Assembly: GCA_910576335.1 (NCBI GenBank)
Contig: CAJTIU010000049.1
Span: 1-32,058, forward strand
Direction: 5' to 3'
Source: Lachnospiraceae bacterium
GTDB taxonomy: Bacteria > Bacillota > Clostridia > Lachnospirales > Lachnospiraceae
Length of the DNA: 32,058 nucleotides
The notes below the pieces were generated by a model, which made no database searches, was not told the DNA's origin, and saw only the letters and a list, made by a program, of their open reading frames with translations. The position numbers and the translations under genes were made by a program. Of this stretch, positions 1-7,472 are shown piece after piece; within the stretch, counting starts at the first letter, position 1; every line of letters starts with the position of its first letter.

Positions 1-42
1 GTGGTTACATTTTTTTCAGACCACATTAAGAGAATGAAATGA
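1..42 (+). CDS. Possible 3' end of an unknown gene, cut by window edge
   Basis: Frame 1 is open from the window edge to a TGA at 40-42 (last residues SDHIKRMK) and a hairpin terminator on the same strand begins five bases later. Only 13 codons are visible, so no family can be named. The gene-then-terminator spacing is the main support; the open frame could be chance. Confidence 0.25.
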   Translation: MVTFFSDHIKRMK

Positions 43-47
43 CGAAA

Positions 48-88
48 CGGCAGACGCACAATGTAAAAATGTGCATTTGCCGTTTTTT
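48..88 (+). terminator. Rho-independent terminator
   Basis: The arms 48-60 and 70-82 pair as a 13-bp stem with three central mismatches (both arms share CGGCA and GCACA blocks) around a 9-base loop, and six T residues follow at 83-88. It suits termination of a plus-strand gene ending near 42. Confidence 0.7.
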
Positions 89-114
89 ACTGCGTAGATA
101 AAAACCAAAGTTTT

Positions 115-250
115 TTATCTACACCCCCTGTCCATCATCTCATTGCACTCTTCATCAATCTCCGCAAGATGCTTCCATAAGGTTTCTGACAAAAGCAACG
201 AATAGCCATGCCATCCTTTTCTGTGAGGAATTAAAATAAACACAGAAGTT
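115..250 (-). pseudogene. TnpV-like transposon protein remnant
   Basis: The minus-strand reading from about 250 to the stop at 115-117 contains a stretch beginning near 228 with HRKGWHGYSLLLSE and then HLAEIDEECNEMMDR. This resembles the segment of TnpV, a small protein carried by Clostridia transposons, in which a short helix is followed by a conserved 'L-AEIDEQA' stretch. The N-terminal half and the C-terminus of a normal TnpV (about 120 residues) are missing, and the upstream part of the open frame is only the antisense of an hsdR fragment. It is a degraded piece left by a mobile element. Identification is from memory of the family and the match is short. Confidence 0.45.
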
Positions 251-252
251 GA

Positions 253-400
253 CCTAATTGGGGTTTTATCAGACAGAGAAGTATAGGAGATGCTCTGATC
301 AGTAAAGAAGACAGGATTCATGGTGCGATTGAGAAATTAAAGGAGGCGCATCCTGAATTAGGTAAGATGCAATTGAACTGGCTTCAGAGAATAGAGGATT
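253..400 (+). pseudogene. hsdR: Inverted fragment of HsdR C-terminal domain
   Basis: After a stop at 250-252 the plus strand reads NWGFIRQRSIGDALISKEDR, then GAIEKLKEAHPELGKMQLNW and LQRIED. This matches the usual C-terminal region of EcoEI-type HsdR (GFIRxxxxGDPLIxxEERV...LxRIxxQL). It has no start codon and runs in the opposite direction to the main hsdR body on the minus strand. The open frame then continues into sequence that is only the antisense of the other hsdR piece, so the inversion junction lies near 400. This is a local inversion of the gene's 3' end and cannot be functional. Confidence 0.7.
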
Positions 401-401
401 A

Positions 402-2866
402 TTATTTCCTAATATCTGTTTCAGTTCTTTTAGAGACTGCCGTGTTGATATATTTCATTCTTTCCACAGGCACGCCACGTATATATGAAAAGACTTTTTT
501 GTATTTTGTAACTGTCTCTACGGCCTGGTCAACCGGCATCTTACGAAGCTTTTCGACAAATATCTCCGGCGATTGCCCCTCAGTCGCCCCAGCATCTGAT
601 CAAACAAAATCCGCGAACGAATCCTTCTCATAAACACCAGATTCACAATCCTATCCACATCAATGCCTGTTGTAAGTAAGTCTACCGTTACAACAATATT
701 GGGAAAATCTTCATTCTTAAATCTACGGATTGCTTCTTTAATTTTTTCAGGATTTCCATTTTCGATAGAACCTGTAATTTTCATAACCGCATCTTCGCTA
801 ATTCCCTGTTCTGTATAATAATCTTTCAAAATTCCAGTAATCGTATCAGCATGTGCGTCATCAACTGCAAAAATAAGCGTTTTCCCCTCTTCATTCGGAT
901 CAATGTTTTTCGCTATTTCATGCAACACGGTCTTATTAAAGTTCTTATTCACAACCCTCCGGTTAAAGTCTTCTATTTCAAATTTTAAATCATCTTCCAG
1001 TTCTTCACTATTGGTCACCATATTCGTTACAGGATCATACATAGGCGCCGTACTGCCCGCCGCAAATGTGATTCCTTCTTCACTTAATTGGGTTTTAATG
1101 ATATGCGGAGCATCATGATCTGCCAGATAACCGTCTATAACAGCAGTCGTATAATCATAAGAAAAGACAGGCCTGCCAAAGATTTCAGTTGTGTGTAATG
1201 CAGGCGTTGCTGTAAGCGCAATCTTTACTGCATTAAAATAATCAATGACTGCCCTGTATTTGCTTCGGAATTCATCTTGATTTCGACAGAGGATTTCGTC
1301 CTCTCCCATTTCTTTGTCCAGCAAATACCCCCTGTGGGCTTCATCTACTATGATCAGATCATAATCCGATATTCCCAGTCTGCTGTCTGAGTCATTATAC
1401 AGAATCCTCTTAACCAGGCTTTGCACCGTAGCAATATGAACCCTCGTATCTTTTTCAAAATCCTTTTCCTTCAGACCTTTTACATCATATAGCTTGTCAA
1501 GTGATTTCAGGCCTTCTAACCGAACATCCTTAAACGTATCCATAGTCTGGTTGCCAAGGGCATTACGATCCACCAGATATAGTATCCTTTTGAATCTTTT
1601 TGCCACTAAAAAACGATAGATCATCCCCAATACAGTTCGCGTCTTCCCTGTTCCGGTTGCCATTGCCAAAAGGATCCTGTCTTTATGTTCAGCGATTGCC
1701 TCTTCTGCCGCCTTAATCGCCTCTATCTGGTAATCGCGCAATCCCAATCCGTCCGGATCCTGCAAAATCTCGTAACTGGTCGCTGCAAGCTGTTTGTCTG
1801 CTTCAGTAATATCCTTCTCCAAATCCTGCTCTATCCCCTCGGGACTTGGCCATCCAGATAATGCTTTTGCCGAGTTAAACTGTTCTCTGACATCAAGGAA
1901 CCATATCCCTGACATTTCTTCATATTGCCTGATATATCCTCTGCCATTCGTTGCAAAAAGAAACGGAACTTTATACTCCCCATATGTTTTAAGCACATAT
2001 TTGCTATGCTCTTCCTTAATTCTACGGGCGTACTCCTTACATTGACCATCCAACACAGACAGGACATTCGTATGCTTCTTCTTTGCCTCTATCACACCGA
2101 CCATTTTCTCTCCCATAAACAGCATATAATCAACGTAACCATCACTCCCTGTAGGAGAAACCGTTGGCCACTCTGCAATTGCAAGATTCCTTCCCTTTGC
2201 AGGTCTTGCCCCTTTCGAATATCGTATATTCTGTGTATCGGCCTCCCATCCGACTTTTCTCAGCTGATCATCTATCAGTTCTCTTGTCTGTGCTTCTGAT
2301 AAACGAATGTTCAATGCCTTTTTATATGCATTCTCCCTACGAGTTCCATCAGATTTTCCATTCTTCTGTATCCTCTTAATTTCAAGAAGCAATGTCCTGT
2401 TATGTGATTCCAATTCTTGATTTTCTTTCGTCAGTTCTTCTAAACTAATCTCAATATCAATCGGCGGAATATATTCTCGCGGTTGGAACTCATAATCTCC
2501 ATATATTTGCATGAACCAGACGCATAACTTATATAAAAGCTCAAGATTATTCAACGCTTTTCTATTTTCATTCATTGCCTCGTGAACAGCATCATTTCGT
2601 GCTTTACGTAATACATATAAAGTATTATCTATTTCATATGGTAATAAATCATTATTCCTTAATATCCTGATACGGTTAGCATGCGTATTATCCTCTGTTG
2701 GTTCTTCTATCCCATCATAAGCAAGCATATACTTTACCATCAATTCAGATAATATGCCTTGTTTGATAATTGAAGTATTAGGGTCCGAATAAACATATTT
2801 CTCTGACAGATCTCCTAATTTGGCCAAGTCTTTCCAACGTTTTTCAAGAAATGAAAAATTGCTCAT
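402..2866 (-). pseudogene. hsdR: Type I restriction enzyme R subunit, broken by deletion and frameshift
   Basis: The main open frame (518-2866, 782 residues, ATG with AGGAG seven bases upstream) encodes an HsdR. It has an N-terminal DUF4145/HEPN-like helical region (about 1-130), a coiled coil near 145-175, a PD-(D/E)xK nuclease core with IEAKK near residue 260, Walker A ATGTGKT near 400, the DEAH box near 508, LTATPA, and motif VI (RSRILFDQMLGR) near 750. Immediately after motif VI the frame is lost and ends in junk. A second minus-strand frame from about 596 to the stop at 402-404 reads EGQSPEIFVEKLRKM and VTKYKKVFSYI, which looks like later HsdR sequence. So an internal segment was deleted out of frame. 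No hsdM or hsdS lies nearby, so this is an inactive orphan. Confidence 0.85.
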
Positions 2867-2885
2867 CGACCTTCTCCTTTCACTC

Positions 2886-2910
2886 TTCTGATAATCAAAT
2901 ATTATCAGAA
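2886..2910. promoter_or_regulatory. Perfect palindrome in hsdR leader
   Basis: Ten-base arms TTCTGATAAT and ATTATCAGAA pair perfectly around the 5-base spacer CAAAT. It lies just downstream of the predicted minus-strand promoter at 2927-2955 and 20 bases before the hsdR start, where a repressor operator or leader hairpin could act. The second copy of the promoter repeat near 11370 keeps only one arm. Confidence 0.45.
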
Positions 2911-2976
2911 GTATATATTATTTTTAAGTATAACTAATATACTGAAATATTACAAAGGTTTTTGCTAAGGAACTAT
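2897..2976 (-). repeat. Promoter-bearing ~80-bp repeat, copy 1
   Basis: This AT-rich segment matches 11362-11442 at well over 80 percent by eye. On the minus strand it contains TTGTAA (2950-2955), a 17-base spacer and TATACT (2927-2932), a good sigma-A promoter that would give hsdR a leader of about 55 bases. The other copy preserves the same elements and the same spacing. Confidence 0.6.
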
Positions 2977-3029
2977 AGGTTATTTACCTACAGGTTACTC
3001 TTGTATCTCTTTCCTTCTTTCCCTATAAT
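2975..3029 (+). promoter_or_regulatory. Promoter of the LytTR two-component operon with direct repeats
   Basis: TTGTAT (3001-3006), a 17-base spacer and TATAAT (3024-3029) form a near-consensus promoter about 35 bases before the response-regulator start. Directly upstream of the -35 box, AGGTTA occurs twice (2977-2982 and 2992-2997), 15 bases apart. LytTR regulators bind direct repeats, usually about 21 bp apart, so the repeat is a candidate autoregulation site with non-standard spacing. Confidence 0.55.
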
Positions 3030-3064
3030 ATATAATAGCAAAAGAAGGAAGGAGTGGTGCAGAA

Positions 3065-3775
3065 ATGATTCGAATTGCGATTTGTGAAGACGAGCCAATT
3101 CTCCTAAAACAACTGACAGGTCAGGTAAAAACCATACTGGATAAACATTCTGTTCTATATAACACCAAGGCATATACAAACGGCGCTGCACTTCTGTCCA
3201 GGGAGTCTTTTGACATCCTGCTGCTTGATATTGCCATGAATCCCATAAATGGGTTGGAATTAGCAAGGAAATTGCGCGAAAGGGGAGATGAAAGCAAGAT
3301 CATCTTTATTACCGGCCATCAGCAGTACGCGATTGACGCATATGATGTTCAGGCATTTCATTATCTGGTAAAGCCTGTAGATATGAATAAACTGGAAGCA
3401 GTACTCCTGCAGTTATGTTCTTCTCTTAAGGATGAATATAAACATGCGATCGCTATCCGTCAGGGAACGTCCGTGATCCGGGTTCCCTTTGAACAGATCT
3501 TATATCTGGAGGTAATAAACAGAAAAATTTATCTGCATAAGAAGGAAGAGTCCTTCCCCTTTTATGGGAAATTAGATGAATTGGAGCCTGCGCTGCCGGA
3601 TACATTTTTCCGCTGCCACAGGAGTTACATTGTGAATTTCGACCATGTGCAGCATTATAAAAAAGAAGAAATATGGTTAGACAATGAACATGCTGTGCCT
3701 TTATCCAGACGCAGGTATCAGGCATTTGGCCTGGCATTCATGTATTATTTAAAAAAACGGGGGGATGTCTTTTGA
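3065..3775 (+). CDS. LytTR-family response regulator
   Basis: The 236-residue protein has a receiver domain (about 1-120) with acidic pocket E8/D9, phospho-acceptor D55 in the segment FDILLLDIAMN, and the conserved lysine in YLVKPV near 103. A LytTR DNA-binding domain (about 130-230) follows, with the typical LEVINRKIYLH and FFRCHRSYIVN segments. It is an AgrA/VirR-type regulator expected to bind direct repeats on DNA when phosphorylated. The ATG follows AGGAAGGAG closely. Its stop overlaps the kinase start by the four bases TTGA, so the two are translationally coupled. No AgrB or AgrD peptide gene lies in the window. Its targets are not known. Confidence 0.92.
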   Translation: MIRIAICEDEPILLKQLTGQVKTILDKHSVLYNTKAYTNGAALLSRESFDILLLDIAMNPINGLELARKLRERGDESKIIFITGHQQYAIDAYDVQAFHYLVKPVDMNKLEAVLLQLCSSLKDEYKHAIAIRQGTSVIRVPFEQILYLEVINRKIYLHKKEESFPFYGKLDELEPALPDTFFRCHRSYIVNFDHVQHYKKEEIWLDNEHAVPLSRRRYQAFGLAFMYYLKKRGDVF

Positions 3776-5085
3776 TTACTTCAACGATTTGGGTAACAGG
3801 AATGGGGATTGTTCTTTCTTTTTACCAGTATCTCTTTTTAAGAGAAATGCTTGGGACAAAGTTTCGCTATACTTTTCTATGGCTTTATCTGGGAACCTGG
3901 ATCTACGGAAACATAAATGTACGGTTTGAGATTGTGGGAACAGTGTGGGGAAATATGATCTACCTGTGTATCTGTTCCTTTGCGCTCAATTCACTGCTGT
4001 TTCATGGGAGTGTAATTAAAAAAGGTTTTTTTACTCTGTGGATGTATGGAATCCGGGAAGTGGCAGGCAGCATATTTTTTCCGCTGTTCCAGGCAATCGC
4101 GATTTTAAATGGGCAGGAGGACTGTCTTGACATTATTATGATACTTGTTGATCTGGCATCATGTCTTATACCGATTTTTATGATGGAACTTTTAAAGCGG
4201 AAGCTTTATCTGCTTAAGAGTGATTTTGAGGACCGGGACGGCATTTATCTTATGTGTATCGTTGTCTTTATCTGTATTACAACCGGTATGACGGCTATGA
4301 TGTTTCCCAGAGTGGCTGTCTGGGACAGGGAATATGTGTATCTGATTGCCATTCCCTGCAGCATGGTCGCAATAGGAGGGGAGATGCTGAATGTCTATTG
4401 TATCCTCATGCTGGAACGGCGGCTGGTAGAGCGGCTGGCGAACCAGCAGTATCAGATGTTGGAGCAGCAGATCGAAATTTCAAAAGGGCAATATGAGCAG
4501 TTCATAAAGATCCGGCATGATATGAAAAATCACAGCCTGTGTCTTGCCCGTCTGATGGCAGATGAAAATTTCGAAGAAGCCAGGCATTATCTGGAACAAT
4601 GGAATACGGGGATAGAAGAAGGAGAGGCTGCTGTACAGACAGGCTCTATTTTTGCTGATGCCCTGTTAAATCCCAAATACCATCAAGCAAAGCAGCTTGG
4701 AATTGATATTTCGATTCAGATGAGCGTGCCCGGAGAAGACAGGATCGCGCCGGTGGATCTTTGCTGCCTGCTGGCAAATTCACTGGATAATGCGATGGAA
4801 GCCTGTCAGAGAGGAATAGCAGCCGGATATCCTGCCGGGTGGATCCGCATGAGCTCACAGAGCCATCCGGGTTACTGGGTTTATGAGATCTCGAACAGCA
4901 CCTATCTGCCGGTCAGACAGCATGGCGGCAGATTCCTGTCTTCCAAACAGATTCCAATGAGCGGGATAGGACTGCAGAATATCAGGACAATCGTTGAACG
5001 GTATGAAGGAGTGCTTGATTTACAGAGCGGAATCAATTTTACATTAAACGTCATGATTCCGTTAGGAACTGGCAGTCTTAAATGA
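3772..5085 (+). CDS. GHKL-type sensor histidine kinase
   Basis: The 437-residue protein begins at TTG, the only start that fits the 4-base overlap with the regulator. The first ~200 residues hold about six hydrophobic segments, the AgrC-like sensing domain. A coiled stretch (about 215-240) leads to the phosphorylation motif IRHDMKNH with the histidine near residue 249. The GHKL ATPase follows, with the N-box LLANSLDNAMEAC near 335-345 and the glycine box GIGLQNIR near 400. It should sense a membrane or extracellular signal, perhaps a peptide as in related systems (inference), and phosphorylate its partner regulator. Confidence 0.9.
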   Translation: MITSTIWVTGMGIVLSFYQYLFLREMLGTKFRYTFLWLYLGTWIYGNINVRFEIVGTVWGNMIYLCICSFALNSLLFHGSVIKKGFFTLWMYGIREVAGSIFFPLFQAIAILNGQEDCLDIIMILVDLASCLIPIFMMELLKRKLYLLKSDFEDRDGIYLMCIVVFICITTGMTAMMFPRVAVWDREYVYLIAIPCSMVAIGGEMLNVYCILMLERRLVERLANQQYQMLEQQIEISKGQYEQFIKIRHDMKNHSLCLARLMADENFEEARHYLEQWNTGIEEGEAAVQTGSIFADALLNPKYHQAKQLGIDISIQMSVPGEDRIAPVDLCCLLANSLDNAMEACQRGIAAGYPAGWIRMSSQSHPGYWVYEISNSTYLPVRQHGGRFLSSKQIPMSGIGLQNIRTIVERYEGVLDLQSGINFTLNVMIPLGTGSLK

Positions 5086-5095
5086 ATTTTCAAGC

Positions 5096-5220
5096 ATGGA
5101 TCTCCACCCTGAGCGATAAGCTTTCCCTTTGGAACTTCTCTTTGTTTTATCTCTTTTTTCCGCTTAGAGCCCGCCATAATATAATGCCATGCTTTCCTTT
5201 GTGATCACATTATTACATCC
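5096..5220 (-). pseudogene. Truncated duplicate of the Panacea toxin-antitoxin junction
   Basis: This stretch matches 6786-6910 at close to 90 percent. On the minus strand it encodes the last residues of the Panacea-type antitoxin (CNNVITKESMALYYGGL, stop) and then the overlapping start of the toxin (MAGSKRKKEIKQREVPKGK), which breaks off after about 27 residues into unrelated sequence. The same overlapping stop/start layout is preserved as in the intact locus. It is the leftover of a second copy of the toxin-antitoxin pair. Confidence 0.8.
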
Positions 5221-5257
5221 CGCGTCTACTATTATTTTGCAGACCGCTTTTTTTCCA

Positions 5258-5497
5258 TTAAAAGTTTTCACGGTGATATTTGCCGCTCCCCTTAAATGGT
5301 GTCGGATCGTTTTTTTCCTCATGCCACCCTATATCCGAAGTTTCAAGGGCATCATAATACCTGTCTTTTGTTTTCTCAATTTGTCTCTCAATACTTATAT
5401 ATTTACCAACGCTATACCCATTCTTATATAAAAGAAGCAGAGTAAGCAACCGGCTCATTCTTCCGTTTCCGTCTGGTAATGGTACGATGGGAAGTTC
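5258..5497 (-). pseudogene. Fic-domain protein fragment
   Basis: The minus strand from 5497 reads ELPIVPLPDGNGRMSRLLTL and then YKNGYSVGKYISIE, with GWHEEKNDPTPF further on. This matches the Fic core motif HPFxDGNGR and the following winged-helix region of bacterial Fic/DOC proteins. The catalytic histidine position reads V (VPL rather than HPF) and both ends are missing. The frame breaks just after the NDPTPF segment and runs into the Panacea-locus fragment. It is a dead remnant. Confidence 0.7.
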
Positions 5498-5526
5498 AAA
5501 AAGAAGCTACCCTATAAAGGGTAGCT
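5498..5526 (-). terminator. hicB: Terminator of hicAB
   Basis: The 8-bp arms AGCTACCC and GGGTAGCT (5505-5512 and 5519-5526) pair perfectly around six bases, and read on the minus strand the stem is followed by TCTTTTTG. It lies 12 bases past the hicB stop, ideally placed to end the hicAB transcript. Confidence 0.85.
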
Positions 5527-5538
5527 CCCTATATCCAT

Positions 5539-5940
5539 CTATTTTGCTTGTGCCATTGAAAATAAAGCATCTTGTAAAAGTTTAGAGAAATTGATATTAT
5601 TTTTTTCAGCAAAAGTATTCAGCCATGCAGGAATAGTAAGGTTTTTTCTTACAGCTTTTTCACCATATTTTTCTTCATATGCATCAATGTCTAATAATAA
5701 CATATTTATCATGCACCCATTTTCGGCGGTTATTTCAGAATAGTTGGAAGCTTGTGGGATTTGCTCCCCGTCTTCAAGTTCTCCCAATATCCAACCACTA
5801 GCCGCGTCAATTCCCATTTCAATAGCTTGCTCTAAGTTTTTACCTTCTGTTACACAACCGGGCAAGTCCGGAAATTCTACTACGTATCCGCCGCTTTGAT
5901 CTGTAAAAGGCTTAAATACAGCCGGATAGATTAATTTCAA
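5539..5940 (-). CDS. hicB: HicB antitoxin
   Basis: The 133-residue protein has the HicB fold at the N-terminus, with the hallmark segment GGYVVEFPDLPGCVTEGKN and then EQAIEMGIDAASGW. The C-terminal part from about residue 95 (VRKNLTIPAWLNTFAEKNNI) looks like a ribbon-helix-helix/Arc-type DNA-binding domain. HicB neutralises the HicA RNase and represses its own promoter. The start is TTG, eight bases after AAAGGAGG, and no ATG fits. It follows hicA by 39 bases in the toxin-first order typical of HicAB, and a strong terminator follows it. Confidence 0.92.
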   Translation of the reverse strand: MKLIYPAVFKPFTDQSGGYVVEFPDLPGCVTEGKNLEQAIEMGIDAASGWILGELEDGEQIPQASNYSEITAENGCMINMLLLDIDAYEEKYGEKAVRKNLTIPAWLNTFAEKNNINFSKLLQDALFSMAQAK

Positions 5941-5979
5941 TATATTCGCCTCCTTTTATAAAGATTGAGCAAATGGAGC

Positions 5980-6159
5980 TTAAAGCCCCGCTTGCTTCAT
6001 AATTGATTTAACTGTATCGAGGTTCAAATCCTCTCCATGTTCTGGTATTGTGACTTTTCCTGGCTTAGTCGGGTGTTTGTACTGGTGGTGTGAACCTTTT
6101 TGCTTTACTTGATACCAGCCATCTTTTTCTATTATATTCTCAATTTCTCTAAATCTCAT
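5980..6159 (-). CDS. hicA: HicA toxin (mRNA interferase)
   Basis: This 59-residue gene is short but clear: the protein starts MRFREIENIIEKDGWYQVKQ, carries the catalytic-histidine region KGSHHQYKHP, then KVTIPEHGEDLN, and ends TVKSIMKQAGL. HicA is a small double-stranded-RNA-binding-fold ribonuclease that cleaves mRNA in the cytoplasm. The expected histidine of the G-S/D-H-H motif is present, so the toxin looks active. ATG follows GGAGG. It is the first gene of the hicAB operon. Confidence 0.93.
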   Translation of the reverse strand: MRFREIENIIEKDGWYQVKQKGSHHQYKHPTKPGKVTIPEHGEDLNLDTVKSIMKQAGL

Positions 6160-6212
6160 TCAATACCTCCTTATTCATTCATGGCATCGCTCCTTTCTTT
6201 TTATTTTTCCAT

Positions 6213-6241
6213 ATTATAATACGCATCATGCGTATTGTCAA
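6213..6241 (-). promoter_or_regulatory. hicAB promoter with operator palindrome in the spacer
   Basis: Read on the minus strand, TTGACA (6236-6241), exactly 17 bases, and TATAAT (6213-6218) form a perfect consensus promoter. The spacer is occupied by a perfect palindrome (6218-6236) with arms AATACGCAT and ATGCGTATT around one central base. A repressor sitting there would block polymerase. HicB-HicA autorepression is known for the family, and assigning HicB to this site is inference. Confidence 0.88.
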
Positions 6242-6395
6242 TAATTTTTCGTTTTTTCTTTAAACAACTGCTTCATCCGGGTACTTATCGTAACAATCCA
6301 TTCTATATGTATTGGATGCCCGGTCATGGCATCCTCCGTCCCCTCCAGAAGCGCAAACCGCGCGTCATCGATGGAATTATACTTCAATTGGCCCC
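6238..6395 (-). pseudogene. C-terminal remnant of an unrecognised gene
   Basis: A minus-strand frame opens after a stop near 6396 and ends at TGA 6238-6240. It reads GQLKYNSIDDARFALLEGTE, then DAMTGHPIHIEWIVTIS and TRMKQLF. The composition and amphipathic pattern are protein-like but there is no start codon, and its stop lies inside the hicAB promoter. Its beginning (TTGAAGTATA) repeats the last bases of the neighbouring toxin gene, so the two pieces were probably joined by recombination at that short repeat. No function is assigned. Confidence 0.45.
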
Positions 6396-6399
6396 ACTA

Positions 6400-6867
6400 C
6401 TATGTATACTTCAAGTGAGATCTGCAAACACATGTGCTATTATCACCATGGTCATCATCATACCAAAGTACATTAAAAACTCTTCCTGTCATATATCCAT
6501 ACAACCTATGATTACCAGTTATTCTTAATGATATCAATGACTCTGCCTCTATAAATCTTGAAGCCAGCCTGTCCTTTGCTGCCTTGTTCAATTCGTTCGA
6601 ATCCAATGAATGATTCTGTTTTTTGTCTCGTACTAAAATTTCACTCCAAGTCTGGGTTTCTAATGCCTTTAATCTTGGGAGTATTTCTGTCCAAAACAAA
6701 TCCCCCATGTGGCTCTGCGAGAATGCCCACATCTCTTGATCCGAATTTGCAAAAGTCCATGCAGGACTTTCTGAATAATATCGCTCAGGATCTCCTCCCT
6801 GAGCGATAACCTTTCCTTTTGGAACTTCTCTTTGTCTTACCTCTTTTTTCCGTTTAGAGCCCGCCAT
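6400..6867 (-). CDS. Toxin partner of the Panacea antitoxin
   Basis: The 155-residue protein starts MAGSKRKKEVRQREVPKGK and has a C-terminal core with LISLRITGNHRLYGYMTGRV, then VLWYDDDHGDN and VCRSHLKYT. That end resembles small uncharacterised toxin-like proteins in which a beta-rich region closes with 'YDPDHxxxxxCxSxxK'. It overlaps the antitoxin gene by 14 bases, so the two are translationally coupled. Panacea proteins neutralise many unrelated toxins, so the mode of action cannot be read from the partner. An RNase-like or DNA-linked activity is possible but unproven. A truncated second copy lies at 5096-5220. Confidence 0.65.
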   Translation of the reverse strand: MAGSKRKKEVRQREVPKGKVIAQGGDPERYYSESPAWTFANSDQEMWAFSQSHMGDLFWTEILPRLKALETQTWSEILVRDKKQNHSLDSNELNKAAKDRLASRFIEAESLISLRITGNHRLYGYMTGRVFNVLWYDDDHGDNSTCVCRSHLKYT

Positions 6868-7285
6868 AGTATAATGCCATACTTTCTTTTGTGATCACAT
6901 TATCACATCCCGCACCAGACGGGACTCCTTCTCTCGCCTTAATCCAGGGATATTCCATATGTGTCAACTGGCTAAGCCACTGGGCATTGTGGCTGCCATA
7001 GTGCTCTAATACCTTACCAATCGTATCCTTTTGATTGTCAGATAAATCTCCTTCTCCACCAGTCTCATCAATGGCGCTTGCCGAATACTTACCCTGTGTT
7101 TTAAAAAACAGTTCCGGACATACCGGTCCATTCGCCCATGCCTGGAAGTCTTCCTCAAATAAAGGAGAATCATCCCAAACAAGTGACCATGCCTGAGAAT
7201 AATAGCACAGTTTCTGGAGCTTCATAGTTGACATGGAACCAAACTGTTCCAGAATATATTTTGCTGTATCAAAAACATTTGCCAT
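6854..7285 (-). CDS. Panacea (DUF4065/SocA-like) antitoxin
   Basis: The 143-residue protein has the family's N-terminal core: VFDTAKYILEQFG, KLQKLCYYSQAWSL, and FEEDFQAWANGPVCPELF, followed by a helical C-terminal half ending SMALYYGGL. Panacea/SocA-like proteins act as antitoxins for diverse toxins, and some are proteolysis adaptors. The chosen ATG at 7285 follows GGAGGGCGG; an ATG 12 codons upstream has no such site and would put the strong site inside the gene. The toxin gene starts within its last codons. Confidence 0.88.
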   Translation of the reverse strand: MANVFDTAKYILEQFGSMSTMKLQKLCYYSQAWSLVWDDSPLFEEDFQAWANGPVCPELFFKTQGKYSASAIDETGGEGDLSDNQKDTIGKVLEHYGSHNAQWLSQLTHMEYPWIKAREGVPSGAGCDNVITKESMALYYGGL

Positions 7286-7472
7286 TTTTCCGCCCTCCTT
7301 TTTCAACTTATAATATACCACTAATTTATGATTCTGAACAGTAAAAAATCGTGAAATTCATCAAAATGTTGAAGAACAATATCATAAAGCTGTCTACAAG
7401 TTAATTCTTCTTATCCTAGCAAAAATCTGCCCCCACTAAACAGATAGTATAGAATAATAGCAAAGTTTCCCT

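Noticed and set aside
367-633. 88-codon plus-strand frame with a hydrophobic middle
   Set aside because: Its first residues are the inverted hsdR C-terminal fragment, and the rest is antisense of the other hsdR piece, so the apparent membrane protein is a junction artefact.
5504-5527. Possible transposon end at AGCTACCC-N6-GGGTAGCT
   Set aside because: The T-run on the minus strand right after the stem and its position after hicB fit a simple terminator; no second end is seen.
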